Shown: positions 38,639 through 47,362 of the stretch, piece by piece
How positions within the stretch are numbered: the stretch's first letter is position 1
How the letters are laid out: the number at the start of each line of letters is the position of its first letter
Assembly: GCA_963758555.1 (NCBI GenBank)
Contig: CAVWVW010000003.1
Span: 620,001-684,000, forward strand
DNA length: 64,000 nucleotides
Direction: 5' to 3'
Origin: CAIUMH01 sp963758555
GTDB lineage: Bacteria > Actinomycetota > Acidimicrobiia > Acidimicrobiales > RAAP-2
Notes under the pieces: model-generated
What the model was told of the DNA's origin: nothing
The model's input: the letters and a program-made list of their open reading frames with translations, nothing else
Databases searched by the model: none
Position numbers and translations under genes: made by a program

Positions 38639-39127
38639 TCAGTTGTTCGTGCAACGAGGCGTCGACGTTGAGAACGCGAGGAACCCGGCGGCCACCCCGC
38701 TCACGGTGGCGCCCGCCGAGATCGCCCCCTTCCAGTTGGTGCCGATGATGGCGTAGAGCTTGTAGAAGAGGTTGGTGGTCGTGGTGTAGGTGATGTTGAC
38801 GGTGGTGACCGCTCCCGAAGGCTGGGTAGGCGAAGCCGAATACGTGCCGTTAGCCGTGGTCGCTTGATACACCTGGTACGAGGTGGCGTGGGCCACCGCC
38901 GACCACGTGATCACCGCCGACTCAGCCGAGGAGCTGAGACAGGCGGCGGTCAGTGTGGTCGTGGCCGGAGGTGCCGTCATGCTGAGCGCTTGCGCTGACT
39001 TCGTCGCCGGCGTTCCGGCGACGTGCCAGTTGGTCGCACCCGAGCTGGTGATCGAGAGCAGCGTCAGCGACGACGCGACGGCGCAGCACAGAGCGCCACG
39101 AATCGCGATGCGGAGAGACGGTTGCAA
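38639..39127 (-). CDS. Secreted protein with fibronectin-type-III-like region
   Basis: 162 aa. TTG start at 39127 (MQPSLRIAIRGAL), a signal peptide ending near SGATNW, then a Thr/Ser-rich stretch and a beta domain (ITWSAVAHATSYQVYQATTA) with the spacing of an Fn3 repeat. A hydrophobic glycine-rich region lies near the end, with no LPxTG-type motif. It follows another secreted protein gene on the same strand by 27 bp. Both have TNW right after the signal region, suggesting a shared export or assembly role. Confidence 0.65.
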   Translation of the reverse strand: MQPSLRIAIRGALCCAVASSLTLLSITSSGATNWHVAGTPATKSAQALSMTAPPATTTLTAACLSSSAESAVITWSAVAHATSYQVYQATTANGTYSASPTQPSGAVTTVNITYTTTTNLFYKLYAIIGTNWKGAISAGATVSGVAAGFLAFSTSTPRCTNN

Positions 39128-39154
39128 CGTGGGACCTCTCGGGACGCTGTCCGA

Positions 39155-39769
39155 TTAGCTCGTCCAGGCGTCGGTCGTCGGGCTCACGGTGGCGGTGCCT
39201 GATCCACCCGAAGCCGCGATCGCCGTCAGCGACGGCATGGAGAAGTACGTGTTCTCACAAGCCGCAGGCGAAGCGGCGGTCATGCTCGCGTCATTGGTCA
39301 GTGTCACGGTGAGCGTCCCAGTGGCAGCGACCACCAGTGGCGTCGTCAACGTGTGGGCCGAGCCGCTGGTGCCGGTGGCGAAGTTCCAGGGCACGAAGCT
39401 TGTGGTCGAAGAGCAGCCGGTCTGAGCCACAGACAGCGCCGACGTGGTGAAACCTGACGCATAGGTCAGATTCGTCGGCAAGCTCACACCGGTGACCGTG
39501 ACAGGGAAGGTGTTCGGATTGGTGATCGTCATCACGACGTCGCCGCTTCCTCCCGGATAGAGAAGGTTGCTGGCGGCCGGCGAGGCCACAGCCGAGATCG
39601 TGAGATTCGACACGGTGGCTGACTGGCCTTCAGCCGATGAGCCCGAGTTCAGCCCGACGACCCAGTTGGTCGCGGCGAACGCAGCTCCTCCAGCCAACGC
39701 AGCCCCCAGGGCGGCGCTGACGACCTTCGTCTTCATCGTCCATCCGGCCTTCTGCTTTGCATGCTTCAT
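39155..39769 (-). CDS. Secreted beta-rich surface protein under a c-di-GMP riboswitch
   Basis: 204 aa from the ATG at 39769, chosen because AGGAG lies 8 bases upstream; longer starts exist. A basic N-terminus and a signal peptide (VVSAALGAALAGGAAFAATNW) precede a Ser/Thr/Ala-rich beta domain (VMTITNPNTFPVTVTGVSLP). The fold resembles small matrix or pilus-associated proteins such as TasA/camelysin-like ones only in outline; no family assigned. The 5' leader contains a cyclic-di-GMP-I riboswitch. Confidence 0.7.
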   Translation of the reverse strand: MKHAKQKAGWTMKTKVVSAALGAALAGGAAFAATNWVVGLNSGSSAEGQSATVSNLTISAVASPAASNLLYPGGSGDVVMTITNPNTFPVTVTGVSLPTNLTYASGFTTSALSVAQTGCSSTTSFVPWNFATGTSGSAHTLTTPLVVAATGTLTVTLTNDASMTAASPAACENTYFSMPSLTAIAASGGSGTATVSPTTDAWTS

Positions 39770-39916
39770 TGTGGTGCTCCTCATGTGTTGTCGCGCGCCG
39801 GGCACGTCGTGGTGGTCGGCTGGTTGCTCAGCGGCAAGTCATGGCACGATCAAATTGCCTGGAGGCTTCCTTTGTGGATGCCCGACGGCATGTGAACTGT
39901 TTCGTTCATGGTCCTT

Positions 39917-39996
39917 GTTCGGTTGCCCGGCTAACCCATTGGGGTCCCGTGGCTCTGCGTCCCCACCTCTCGATGGGTTTGCCCTTCTCGCTAAGG
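39917..39996 (-). ncRNA. Cyclic-di-GMP-I (GEMM) riboswitch
   Basis: Read on the minus strand: GGGCAAACCCATC, a GAGA tetraloop, GGTGGGGACGCAGAGCC, then a second hairpin arm ending GGGTTAGCCGGGCAACCG. The GGCAAACC ... GGGACGCA(A/G)AGCC core, the GNRA loop and the downstream TAGCCGGG segment are the conserved GEMM-I elements. It lies about 150 bases upstream of the secreted-protein ATG. Whether ligand binding turns expression on or off is not evident; I see no strong terminator. Confidence 0.9.
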
Positions 39997-40002
39997 TGGA
40001 AA

Positions 40003-40031
40003 ATCATGCCAGTCCGACAGCACGCTGTCAA
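40003..40031 (-). promoter_or_regulatory. Promoter of the riboswitch transcript
   Basis: Minus-strand TTGACA (40026-40031) and CATGAT (40003-40008) with a 17-base spacer. Transcription would begin a few bases before the riboswitch. Confidence 0.6.
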
Positions 40032-40580
40032 ATAGATTCTGTTCGATGGCGTTTCGGGAGACAGCCAGAGCGGCTGGAGTGCCTGGTGGTGTCGCCGAAA
40101 CAGGTGGAGAGCAGGCGACTGACACGTCGGTGGTCCGCGACCGCGCCACGCACGAGAGGCCAAGAAACAGGCGGTTTTCCGGCCATCTGGCTGGGCGATC
40201 TCGAGATCACAGAGGTGGGCGATCCCGTCGATCGGGAACACGCTGCGCCGGTGGAGGGACGCTCATCTGTCCTTGAGACCGTTCGGCAGGAAGGCCGGAT
40301 CGGGCTCGCCGACCTTGGCTCCGCTCAACGAGACCGTCTGGTCGTCGATGGTCTTCCCTTTGAGACGACCACGAGCGAGCATCCACCCTTTCCGCGTGCG
40401 ATCTGAAGCATGATCTACCAGAGTTCCCAAGCCTGGGCTCTGGAGTTCCTGGCTCGCTCGCAGTGCTGTTGGTTCAGTCGAGAACACCAAAGCCCGATCA
40501 GCTCTTGGCGAGCGACTGAATGCCTGCGTCGGGCCCCGAAGCCGCAAGGGAACCCTCGTAGCCAGAGGTGGGGAGACCGG

Positions 40581-40853
40581 ATGACGGATCGAATCGAGAG
40601 CGTCGAGATCGACGAGATCGAAGACGAGTGGAGTGTCGCTCGAGAGAGAGCGCGCCACACGACGCTGCTCTCAGCAGGCGCCTCCATCGGCCTGGCCGTC
40701 ACGGTGGTGGTGATAGCGCTCGTGATCTCCCAACAGGTCTCAAACGAAGCCATGCGCTACGTGTGGGGCCTCCTTGCGACCCTCGCGCTGGCCGTGCCCA
40801 GCACGATCTTGATGTCGAGAACGCGTGGCGAGCGATCAAGCAGCGAGCAATGA
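40581..40853 (+). CDS. Small membrane protein coupled to a GGDEF protein
   Basis: 90 aa. An acidic N-terminus (MTDRIESVEIDEIEDEW) is followed by two membrane helices (SIGLAVTVVVIALVI and VWGLLATLALAVPSTILM). The ATG at 40581 follows a GGAG site. Its 3' end overlaps the downstream GTG start by 29 bases, so translation is probably coupled. It may anchor or tune the cyclase; that is inference. Confidence 0.65.
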   Translation: MTDRIESVEIDEIEDEWSVARERARHTTLLSAGASIGLAVTVVVIALVISQQVSNEAMRYVWGLLATLALAVPSTILMSRTRGERSSSEQ

Positions 40854-41982
40854 CGTCGTCGGGAACATGGCGCTCCAGCTGAACGAAGCCATCGAATCTG
40901 CTCGTTCCGAAGCCTTCCGGCTCGAGGTGCTGGTCCGGCGGCAGACCTTTGAGAGCCGGCTGGCGAACGCTCTCGAGATGGCTGAAGGGGAGCCCGAGGT
41001 GATCGACGTGATCGAGCGGTCGCTCTCAGCCACCCTTCCCGAGTCGTCAGTCGAGCTCTTGCTGGCTGACAACAGCCATGCGCACCTTCTGCGGATGGCG
41101 ACGGCATCACCGACGGGCGATCCACCCGGCTGCTGCGTCGACTCGCCGGACCATTGTCCTGCGGCACGCCGAGCCCAAGTGCAGGTCTTCTCGAACAGCG
41201 AAGCGCTCGACGCCTGCCCAAAGCTCAGAGATCGATCGGCTGGATCGATCTCCGCGCTCTGCGTCCCGGTTTCGATCATGGGCAGAACCGTCGGCGTCAT
41301 CCACGCTGTGGGCGATGCCGATGCCGACCTGGCACAGGACGCCGTCGAAGATCTGGAGATCTTGGCGAAGCTTGCTGGTGCCCGCATCGGCCTGCTCCGG
41401 GTCATCGCAGAGACCGAGCTGCAAGCATCGACCGACAATCTCACCGGCCTGCTCAACCGCCGGTCCTTCGAGCAGCGGCTCTCCGCTTCGCGAGCGGGGG
41501 AGACGACGGTCTCGATCGCCATGATCGATCTGGATCACTTCAAGGCCCTCAACGACACGTACGGCCATGAGACTGGTGATCGATCCTTGCGACTGTTCTC
41601 GCAGGTCTTGCGAGAGTGTGTGCGGGCACACGATCTCGTCTGTCGCTACGGCGGCGAAGAGTTCGTGATCGCCCTGCCGGGATGCGCACCAGAGCGAGTG
41701 AGCCAGATCCTGGAGGCCATGAGCATGCGCCTCGAAGCTGCCACCACCGTCGCAGGCCTTCCTGCCTTCACGGTCAGCTGTGGTGTGGTCGAGGTGGGCA
41801 GCAACGAGGATCTCGTCGCTGCGGTCGGTCGGGCCGATGAAGCGCTCTTCGAGGCCAAGCATGCCGGGCGCAACTGCGTGGTGATCCACGATGCGAAGGG
41901 CTCTCGCATCGAGGTCACCGAGGACCGTGCGAACCACGTGCGCTCAGACGCACGTGAGCTGTTCAGTCACGACGACGTCTGA
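40825..41982 (+). CDS. GAF-GGDEF diguanylate cyclase
   Basis: 385 aa. A short coil is followed by a GAF-type sensor region (about residues 50-195, with a Cys/His-containing loop CCVDSPDHC) and a GGDEF domain. The domain starts DNLTGLLNRRSFEQRL, has IDLDHFKALNDTYGH and active-site GGEEF (about residues 275-279), with a product-inhibition RxxD (RAHD) five residues before it. It should make c-di-GMP from GTP. GTG at 40825 or ATG at 40867 may start it. The c-di-GMP riboswitch 0.8 kb away makes a local signalling circuit plausible. Confidence 0.9.
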   Translation: MASDQAASNDVVGNMALQLNEAIESARSEAFRLEVLVRRQTFESRLANALEMAEGEPEVIDVIERSLSATLPESSVELLLADNSHAHLLRMATASPTGDPPGCCVDSPDHCPAARRAQVQVFSNSEALDACPKLRDRSAGSISALCVPVSIMGRTVGVIHAVGDADADLAQDAVEDLEILAKLAGARIGLLRVIAETELQASTDNLTGLLNRRSFEQRLSASRAGETTVSIAMIDLDHFKALNDTYGHETGDRSLRLFSQVLRECVRAHDLVCRYGGEEFVIALPGCAPERVSQILEAMSMRLEAATTVAGLPAFTVSCGVVEVGSNEDLVAAVGRADEALFEAKHAGRNCVVIHDAKGSRIEVTEDRANHVRSDARELFSHDDV

Positions 41983-42311
41983 TCACACGGCTCGCTCATC
42001 TCAGCTGAGGCCAAGAGGATCGACGAGCGAGAGGGCGTTCCTCCCGACCCTCGGGCGTCGAGCGCGCTCGACGCGGTCCTCCTTGACTGGCGGGCCTTGG
42101 AGCTTCGAGCCCTTCTGTGGGGAGCCTCAGCAGTTGCGACTGCTCTCGGCAGCCTCGCCACTTAGCGGGGGAGAGGCCTTGCAAGGCGGCGGCGGTGGTC
42201 CCACGCCTCGATCTGAGGTTCCTGCGCCGAACCCTCGAGATGGCGACGTCGCGCCGTGTCGTTGCTGGGATCACGGCTGAGCGAGCGTGGTCTGGCCCCG
42301 TGCGCAAGGTC
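41983..42311. other. Gap of about 330 bp with no recognised gene
   Basis: High-GC, between the convergent GGDEF and MpaB-type genes. No convincing hairpin with T-run, tRNA or conserved protein seen. Confidence 0.5.
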
Positions 42312-43202
42312 TCAGGCGTCGCTCGGTGTCGGCGGTGAGGCGAGCAGCCTCATCGACGAGCAGAGCAGGACCGCAGCGGGCCTCAGGACGGCCTCGGCAC
42401 CTGGGATCGTCACGAGTCGCAGCTCGCGCCGCGCCCACGGGGGGAGGATGCCCTGCGCCGCTGCGACGAGGATGCCGTAGGTCGTCATCTCGTGGGGCCG
42501 TCGTCTGACCCCCTTGAGGATGAACGATCGCGCCTGGAGCGCTGCGTCGGTGGCCCGAAGCTGGGGCTTCATGGTGTCGAGATAGCCCTCGAGCTCCAAG
42601 ACGCTCCTCGGCACCTGCTCGGCTCCGAGATCGAGCGCCACGGGAGCCATGTCAGCCACGTAGGCGTCGCACTGAGCCGCGCTCAGCTGGTGAGGTCCGT
42701 AGCGCCTCGAGGCGCCGAGGAAGCTGGAGACCTCTGCCGCGTGGATCCACGTGAGCAGCTCGGGGTCTTGGGCTGAGTAGGGGACCCCTTCGAACCTGCC
42801 GACCACCGGTCGGTGGATGCGGCGAACGCCCTCGATGGCTGCCTGCGCCTCGAGGCGCGAGCCGAAGGTCGTCACCCCCACGAACATCGCCGTGCGCTCT
42901 AGGCGCCCGAGGGGATCGTCCTGGTAGCGGGAGTGATCGGCCACACCAGCCATGGCGAGCGGGTGGAGCGTCTGGAGCAAGAGCGAGGCGAGGCCTCCGA
43001 TGAGCATCGACGGCAGATCGGCGTGGATCTGACGAACCACCGAATCGGGAGCGACGTAGGCGAGCGAGGGGTCATCACACGGCGGCGGAGGAGCTTGCCG
43101 GACGCCCATCGATCGACGGAGCCGGTGCTGCCCTTCTCTCTGGAGCCAGACAAGTGGTCGATGGACTGCCTCTCGTCCCTCTCTGCGCGCTTCGTCGAGC
43201 AT
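42312..43202 (-). CDS. Oxygenase MpaB/DUF2236 family protein
   Basis: 296 aa from ATG at 43202 (MLDEARREGREAVHRP). Family landmarks: IHADLPSMLIGGLASLLLQ, LHPLAMAGVADHSRY, RTAMFVGVTTFGS, GVPYSAQDPELLTWIHAAE and a C-terminal helical part. Members are heme-containing oxygenase-like proteins (latex-clearing-protein type fold); the substrate is unknown. The upstream extension of the frame is high-GC background. Confidence 0.8.
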   Translation of the reverse strand: MLDEARREGREAVHRPLVWLQREGQHRLRRSMGVRQAPPPPCDDPSLAYVAPDSVVRQIHADLPSMLIGGLASLLLQTLHPLAMAGVADHSRYQDDPLGRLERTAMFVGVTTFGSRLEAQAAIEGVRRIHRPVVGRFEGVPYSAQDPELLTWIHAAEVSSFLGASRRYGPHQLSAAQCDAYVADMAPVALDLGAEQVPRSVLELEGYLDTMKPQLRATDAALQARSFILKGVRRRPHEMTTYGILVAAAQGILPPWARRELRLVTIPGAEAVLRPAAVLLCSSMRLLASPPTPSDA

Positions 43203-43321
43203 GACGGACCTGATCACGTGGCTGACCCTACTGGGGGACCTCTCGGTCGAGATCGCTCTGTGGCGCCGGTGGGCCCCGGTGAGCTCGCGCCCGACAAGCC
43301 TCAGCCACCTAACCTTGAGGC

Positions 43322-43588
43322 ATGTCGGATCGCATCGATCCAAGCTGGTCGGTTCTCGAGAGCATCGAGACGACCGACGCCTCTCGATGCGTCGACATCT
43401 TCGCTCGAGGTGACGACACGTTCGGGTTTGAGGAGTTCCGTCGTGACCCCGAGGATCGGGGCAGGTGGACCGGCATCGGGTACTTCTCGGTGCTCTCCTT
43501 CGCTTCGCCTCGCGAGGCGCTCGAAGCCGCTCGGGATCGCCTGGCATGGCTCGACGACCGGCTGGGCGACCGCGAGGGGCTGAGCTAA
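43322..43588 (+). CDS. Hypothetical protein
   Basis: 88 aa, starting MSDRIDPSWSVLESIETTDA. Small, acidic and soluble, with aromatic residues in the middle (RGRWTGIGYFSVLSF) and a C-terminal amphipathic helix. It is divergent from the MpaB gene by 119 bp. The family was not recognised; similar small proteins are common in this phylum. Confidence 0.6.
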   Translation: MSDRIDPSWSVLESIETTDASRCVDIFARGDDTFGFEEFRRDPEDRGRWTGIGYFSVLSFASPREALEAARDRLAWLDDRLGDREGLS

Positions 43589-43628
43589 GGACTCGCTGGT
43601 GCCCTTGCCCTGGGCCCCTGGGCTTTGA

Positions 43629-44063
43629 TCAGCTCGGTGGCAGCGGGACGGGCATGTTCATCCACCGGTTGTCCTCGTAGAGGCTCTTGATCTTCCAGCC
43701 CTCGTCGGTTCGCACGAACTGCTCGTCGTAGTACCCCCCGGTGAGCATCATCTGCTCCATCCCGGGCACCTTGACCGAGCAGTAGAACATCGCCCGCACG
43801 CTGGCACGATCGCCCTCAAGGTCGATCTGGTGGTTGGTCACGACGTGCTGGATCATGTCGAGCTGGGAGAGCGAGGCCTCCAGCCACGCGACGATCTCAT
43901 CTCGAGAGCCCGACGGGCCATCGGTCGAGGAGTAGTCGAGGGTGGCGTCTTCGGTGAAGACCGACTTGAGCAAGGCCCAGTCGCCGCTGTCGCACCCCCA
44001 GGCGTAATCAGAGATCACCCTCTGGATTGCCAGCTCATCAGCCACGGCGCCTACGTCAGCCAT
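43629..44063 (-). CDS. SnoaL-like / NTF2-fold protein
   Basis: 144 aa from ATG at 44063. The opening LAIQRVISDYAWGCDSGDWA and FTEDATLDYSS, followed by a strand HVVTNHQIDLEGDRASVRAM and YYDEQFVRTDEGWKI, is the usual cone-shaped SnoaL_4 pattern. The family includes dehydratases and isomerases; activity here is unknown. Start chosen over 44126 because the N-terminal extension is low-complexity and unlike the family. Confidence 0.78.
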   Translation of the reverse strand: MADVGAVADELAIQRVISDYAWGCDSGDWALLKSVFTEDATLDYSSTDGPSGSRDEIVAWLEASLSQLDMIQHVVTNHQIDLEGDRASVRAMFYCSVKVPGMEQMMLTGGYYDEQFVRTDEGWKIKSLYEDNRWMNMPVPLPPS

Positions 44064-44296
44064 CTCTGCCCCCTCGGTTCGCTCTCGTGGCCCCTCAGCC
44101 TTGTTCGTCCGCGCACCGGTGTCCACCCGTCGACGAGTCCGGGTTGCGCCGGTTCAGCCTTGACGATGTCGATGGCGGCACGGTCGCTCCAAGAGGTTCG
44201 AGCGATGCGGGTCGTGGTCTCAAGGATCACGAGCCTCGACGGGTGTGCCTTCGCGTTCCTACCGGACTCAGACACCGCGGCCCACGCTGCCGATCG

Positions 44297-45454
44297 TCAG
44301 GCGATCGATGGCGTGCCGCCGTCCCAGGCCCGATCGAACCAGCGATCGATCCGACTGACGCCGAACTCCTTCTTGGACGCAGCGAGCTCACGAGAGGGGC
44401 CGCTGATCTGCCCTTCGGGCGCCCTGCCGCTCAAGAAGGTGACGTCGACCGTGGCGACCATCTCGTCGCCGAACTCGAGGTAGCAGAGCCCCCGACCTTC
44501 GTAGGTCGTCGAGGGTGCCTCTCCTCGAGCTCGGGCGATGATGGCGTCGGCCACCACGACCGCCTGTCCCTCGGAGAACACTCCCGCCTTCGGCGTGCCG
44601 ACGCTGGTGACGTCTCCGACGGCGTAGACGTCGGGAAAGGCCGTCTCCATCGTCAGCGGGTCGACGGGGATCCAGCCATCGACGGTCAGGCCGGCCTCCT
44701 CGACCACGTCGGGCACCTTGTGCTTGGGCACGCCCAGGAACAGGTCGAACGCCATCTCGTCGCCGTTGCTCAGATGTGCCACCGACGGCCCTGCAGTGAG
44801 CTCGGTGACGAGGCGCTCTGGATGCCACTCGATGCTCCGCTCAGCGAACGCCTCCAACAGGGCGGCCGAGGCGCCAGGAGACGGAGGGATGGGCACGCCG
44901 AGCGGCATCACCAAGGCGATCTCAGATCGATGGCGCAACGAACGGGCGGTGAGGAAATCGTGGAGGAGCAGCGCCGTCTCACTGGGGGCAGGAGGGCACT
45001 TGAAGGGGGTCGAGGTCACCCCGATCACGACCCGCCCTCCTTCGAAGCTCTCGAGGACCTCGCTCAGAGCGAAGGCTCCGGGCACGGTGTAGAAGTCGTG
45101 TCCGTGCTCGACGAGGCCAGGTGTCGCCGCAGGTTCGAGATCGGCGCCCAAGGCAATGACCACGACGTCGGCCCGGAACGTCCCCGCATCGGTCGCGACG
45201 GTCTTCGCCGACGGGTCGATCGCTCGAACAGTGGTCTGGGTGAAGTGGACGCCAGGCTTGGCCAGGTCGCTGTAGGGATGGAAGACCTGCTCGGGGCTTG
45301 TTTTGCCGAACATGACGTCGAGCTTCGAGAAACCGAAGATGAAGCCACTGGCTTGGTCGAGCAGGGAAACGTCCACCTCGTCTCCCAGGGCTGCCGACAG
45401 GCGAGAGGCCAGCTCAAGGCCGCCGAATCCGGCCCCCAGGATCACGACCTTCAT
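44297..45454 (-). CDS. FAD-dependent pyridine nucleotide-disulfide oxidoreductase (sulfide:quinone reductase-like)
   Basis: 385 aa. N-terminal FAD motif GAGFGGLELA, a second glycine-rich segment, and a C-terminal FAD contact DVYAVGDVTSVGTPKAG. The overall arrangement is that of type II NADH dehydrogenase / sulfide:quinone oxidoreductase proteins. A conserved Cys (KCPP, near residue 153) is in the middle, but I cannot identify a complete SQR cysteine set. Electron donor unresolved. Confidence 0.78.
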   Translation of the reverse strand: MKVVILGAGFGGLELASRLSAALGDEVDVSLLDQASGFIFGFSKLDVMFGKTSPEQVFHPYSDLAKPGVHFTQTTVRAIDPSAKTVATDAGTFRADVVVIALGADLEPAATPGLVEHGHDFYTVPGAFALSEVLESFEGGRVVIGVTSTPFKCPPAPSETALLLHDFLTARSLRHRSEIALVMPLGVPIPPSPGASAALLEAFAERSIEWHPERLVTELTAGPSVAHLSNGDEMAFDLFLGVPKHKVPDVVEEAGLTVDGWIPVDPLTMETAFPDVYAVGDVTSVGTPKAGVFSEGQAVVVADAIIARARGEAPSTTYEGRGLCYLEFGDEMVATVDVTFLSGRAPEGQISGPSRELAASKKEFGVSRIDRWFDRAWDGGTPSIA

Positions 45455-45599
45455 CTCAAAAGAGTACCTCGACGCCTCTTGTGGTGCGTGGTGGTCGGTC
45501 CCACCCGTTCAGGGGGCTCAGGGCACGAGAGCGCTCATGGGCGAGCTCGATGGGGTGCGCCACGTGACCTCCACGGGCTGGTAACCTAAATGTCACTTC

Positions 45600-45618
45600 C
45601 CACCGAGGTTTTCGGTGG
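45600..45618. other. Hairpin in the helicase leader
   Basis: Perfect 7-bp stem CCACCGA/TCGGTGG with a 5-base loop, 77 bp upstream of the DEAD-box helicase start. No T-run follows, so it is a leader structure candidate and a poor terminator. Confidence 0.35.
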
Positions 45619-45694
45619 TCCGTCGCGATCTTCGTGACTGGGCTCGCATCTGCACCCTTGCATTCGTTGGCCCCTGCAACGTGTTTGGAGCGCT

Positions 45695-47326
45695 ATGCCT
45701 GTGTCCTTTTCCGATCTCGGGGTGAATCCCGCCATGACGGCCTCTCTGGCCGAGCGCGGCATCCTCGAGGCCTTCCCCATCCAGATCGCCTCGATCCCCG
45801 ATGCGCTGGCTGGTCGGGACGTGGTCGCCAAGGCGCCAACTGGTTCCGGCAAGACCATCGCCTTCGGCGTCGCCGCCGCAGATCGCTGCAAGGACGCCAG
45901 CCCGCGTCGCCCCCGAGGCCTGGTCCTCGAGCCCACCAGGGAGCTGGCAGGCCAGGTTCGCGACGAGCTGGCGGCCTTGATGCCCGGTCGTGAGCGACGG
46001 GTGATCGCTGTCTACGGAGGCACCAGCTACGGACCAGCTCGCACCGCACTGCAAAAGGGCGTCGACGTGCTGGTGGCGTGCCCGGGGCGCCTCGAAGACT
46101 TGATCGAGCAGGGCATGGTCGACCTCTCTGAGGTCGAGCTCGTGGTCGTCGATGAGGCTGACCGCATGGCTGACATGGGCTTCTTGCCTTCTGTGCGCCG
46201 TCTCTTGGAGGCGGCTGCGGCGAACTGCCAGGTGCTGCTGTTCTCCGCCACCATGGGGCCTGAGATCGAGTCGCTCGTGCGCCAGTTCCAGACCGATCCG
46301 GTTCGACACGACGTCTCTGAGTCCATGGAGGCCACCGGCGACATCACGCACCACTTCTGGAAGGTAGGTCGCGAAGAGCGCGTCGAGGTCACTGCGCAAG
46401 CGGTGACGCAGCTCGGCCGAGCGATCGTGTTCTGTCGGACGCGCCACGGCGCCGATCGCTTGGCTCGTCAGCTCACCGCAGCGGGCGTGTCCTCGGTGGC
46501 CATCCACGGCGATCGGAGCCAGGCCCAGCGGGAGAAGGCGCTCCGCACCTTTGAAGGCGGCGGCGCCATCGCGCTCGTCGCCACGGACGTCGCTGCTCGT
46601 GGCATCCACCTCGAGGCGCTCCCCGGGGTGATCCACTTCGACCCGCCGACGGACCACACCGACTACACCCACCGCTCCGGTCGCACCGGTCGTGCGGGCC
46701 TCGATGGCATCGTGGTCTCCATGGTGCTCGACGATCAGCGCAAGAAGGTCGCCGTGCTCCAGAAGCGCTTGGACCTCCCGGTCGGCACCGAGCTGCCCGA
46801 GTTCCTCGTGGCTCCCGAGATGCCCCTGCCGACACCGAAGCCTGCGCGGACCTCGAACGCCGAGCACCAGGGCCGCTCTGGTGGCCAGCCCCGTCGGGAC
46901 GGCGACCGCCGAGACGGTGAGCGCCGTGGCAACTCGGGAAGCGCTCGACGCGAGAGCCGCACGAGCGCGCGCCAAGGCCCTGCTCGTCATGAGCGCGAGT
47001 CGAGCTCTGCTCGCAACGGTGCTCGCCCCGCGACGCGTGCGGCGAGCCACGGCCCGAGCGATCGCCGCCGGCAGCAGTCAGACCGCGGGCCGACGGGCAC
47101 CGTCAAGTTCTACGACACCGAGCGGGGCTACGGCTTCGTCGAGCGTGAAGGCTCAAGCGACCTGTTCGTGCACGCCTCAGCGCTCGCTGGAGGACCGGCC
47201 GAGTCGCTCGAGGCAGGGCAAGCAGTCACCTTCGAGGTGGGCCAAGGTCGCCGAGGCGACGAGGCCCGCAACGTCAAGGTCGTCACGGGGACACCGCGAG
47301 GCACCCGCCGACCGAACCGCCGCTAG
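45695..47326 (+). CDS. DEAD-box RNA helicase fused to a cold-shock domain
   Basis: 543 aa. Helicase motifs in order: Q-motif region ending in PIQIASIPDAL, GTGK-type Walker A (APTGSGKT), PTRELAGQ, DEAD (VVDEADRMADMGF), SAT (SATMGP), then RNA-binding and HRSGRTGRAG. A basic, Arg/Ser/Gly-rich linker of about 100 residues leads to a C-terminal cold-shock domain (GTVKFYDTERGYGFVEREG, DLFVHASAL). The fusion joins RNA unwinding to RNA-chaperone activity in one chain. A small conserved-looking gene follows 36 bases later. Confidence 0.92.
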   Translation: MPVSFSDLGVNPAMTASLAERGILEAFPIQIASIPDALAGRDVVAKAPTGSGKTIAFGVAAADRCKDASPRRPRGLVLEPTRELAGQVRDELAALMPGRERRVIAVYGGTSYGPARTALQKGVDVLVACPGRLEDLIEQGMVDLSEVELVVVDEADRMADMGFLPSVRRLLEAAAANCQVLLFSATMGPEIESLVRQFQTDPVRHDVSESMEATGDITHHFWKVGREERVEVTAQAVTQLGRAIVFCRTRHGADRLARQLTAAGVSSVAIHGDRSQAQREKALRTFEGGGAIALVATDVAARGIHLEALPGVIHFDPPTDHTDYTHRSGRTGRAGLDGIVVSMVLDDQRKKVAVLQKRLDLPVGTELPEFLVAPEMPLPTPKPARTSNAEHQGRSGGQPRRDGDRRDGERRGNSGSARRESRTSARQGPARHERESSSARNGARPATRAASHGPSDRRRQQSDRGPTGTVKFYDTERGYGFVEREGSSDLFVHASALAGGPAESLEAGQAVTFEVGQGRRGDEARNVKVVTGTPRGTRRPNRR

Positions 47327-47362
47327 GACGCGGCCGGTACGCAACACACAGAGGAGCACCAC

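Larger units (their letters stand above)
39770..40580. other. Regulatory leader and gene-poor region
   Basis: About 810 bp. The left part is the minus-strand leader with riboswitch and promoter. From about 40040 to 40570 I see no well-supported gene; a minus-strand open frame (40263-40658) contains a weak PilZ-like TVSLSGAKV stretch but conflicts with the plus-strand membrane gene. Confidence 0.5.

Noticed and set aside
40263..40658. Possible PilZ-type c-di-GMP receptor on the minus strand (TVSLSGAKV)
   Set aside because: The conserved Asp of the motif is replaced, the Arg motif is missing, and the frame runs antisense to a better-supported membrane gene.
41996..42307. Minus-strand open frame between the GGDEF and MpaB genes
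   Set aside because: Arg/Pro-rich composition with no hydrophobic core or motif; likely non-coding.
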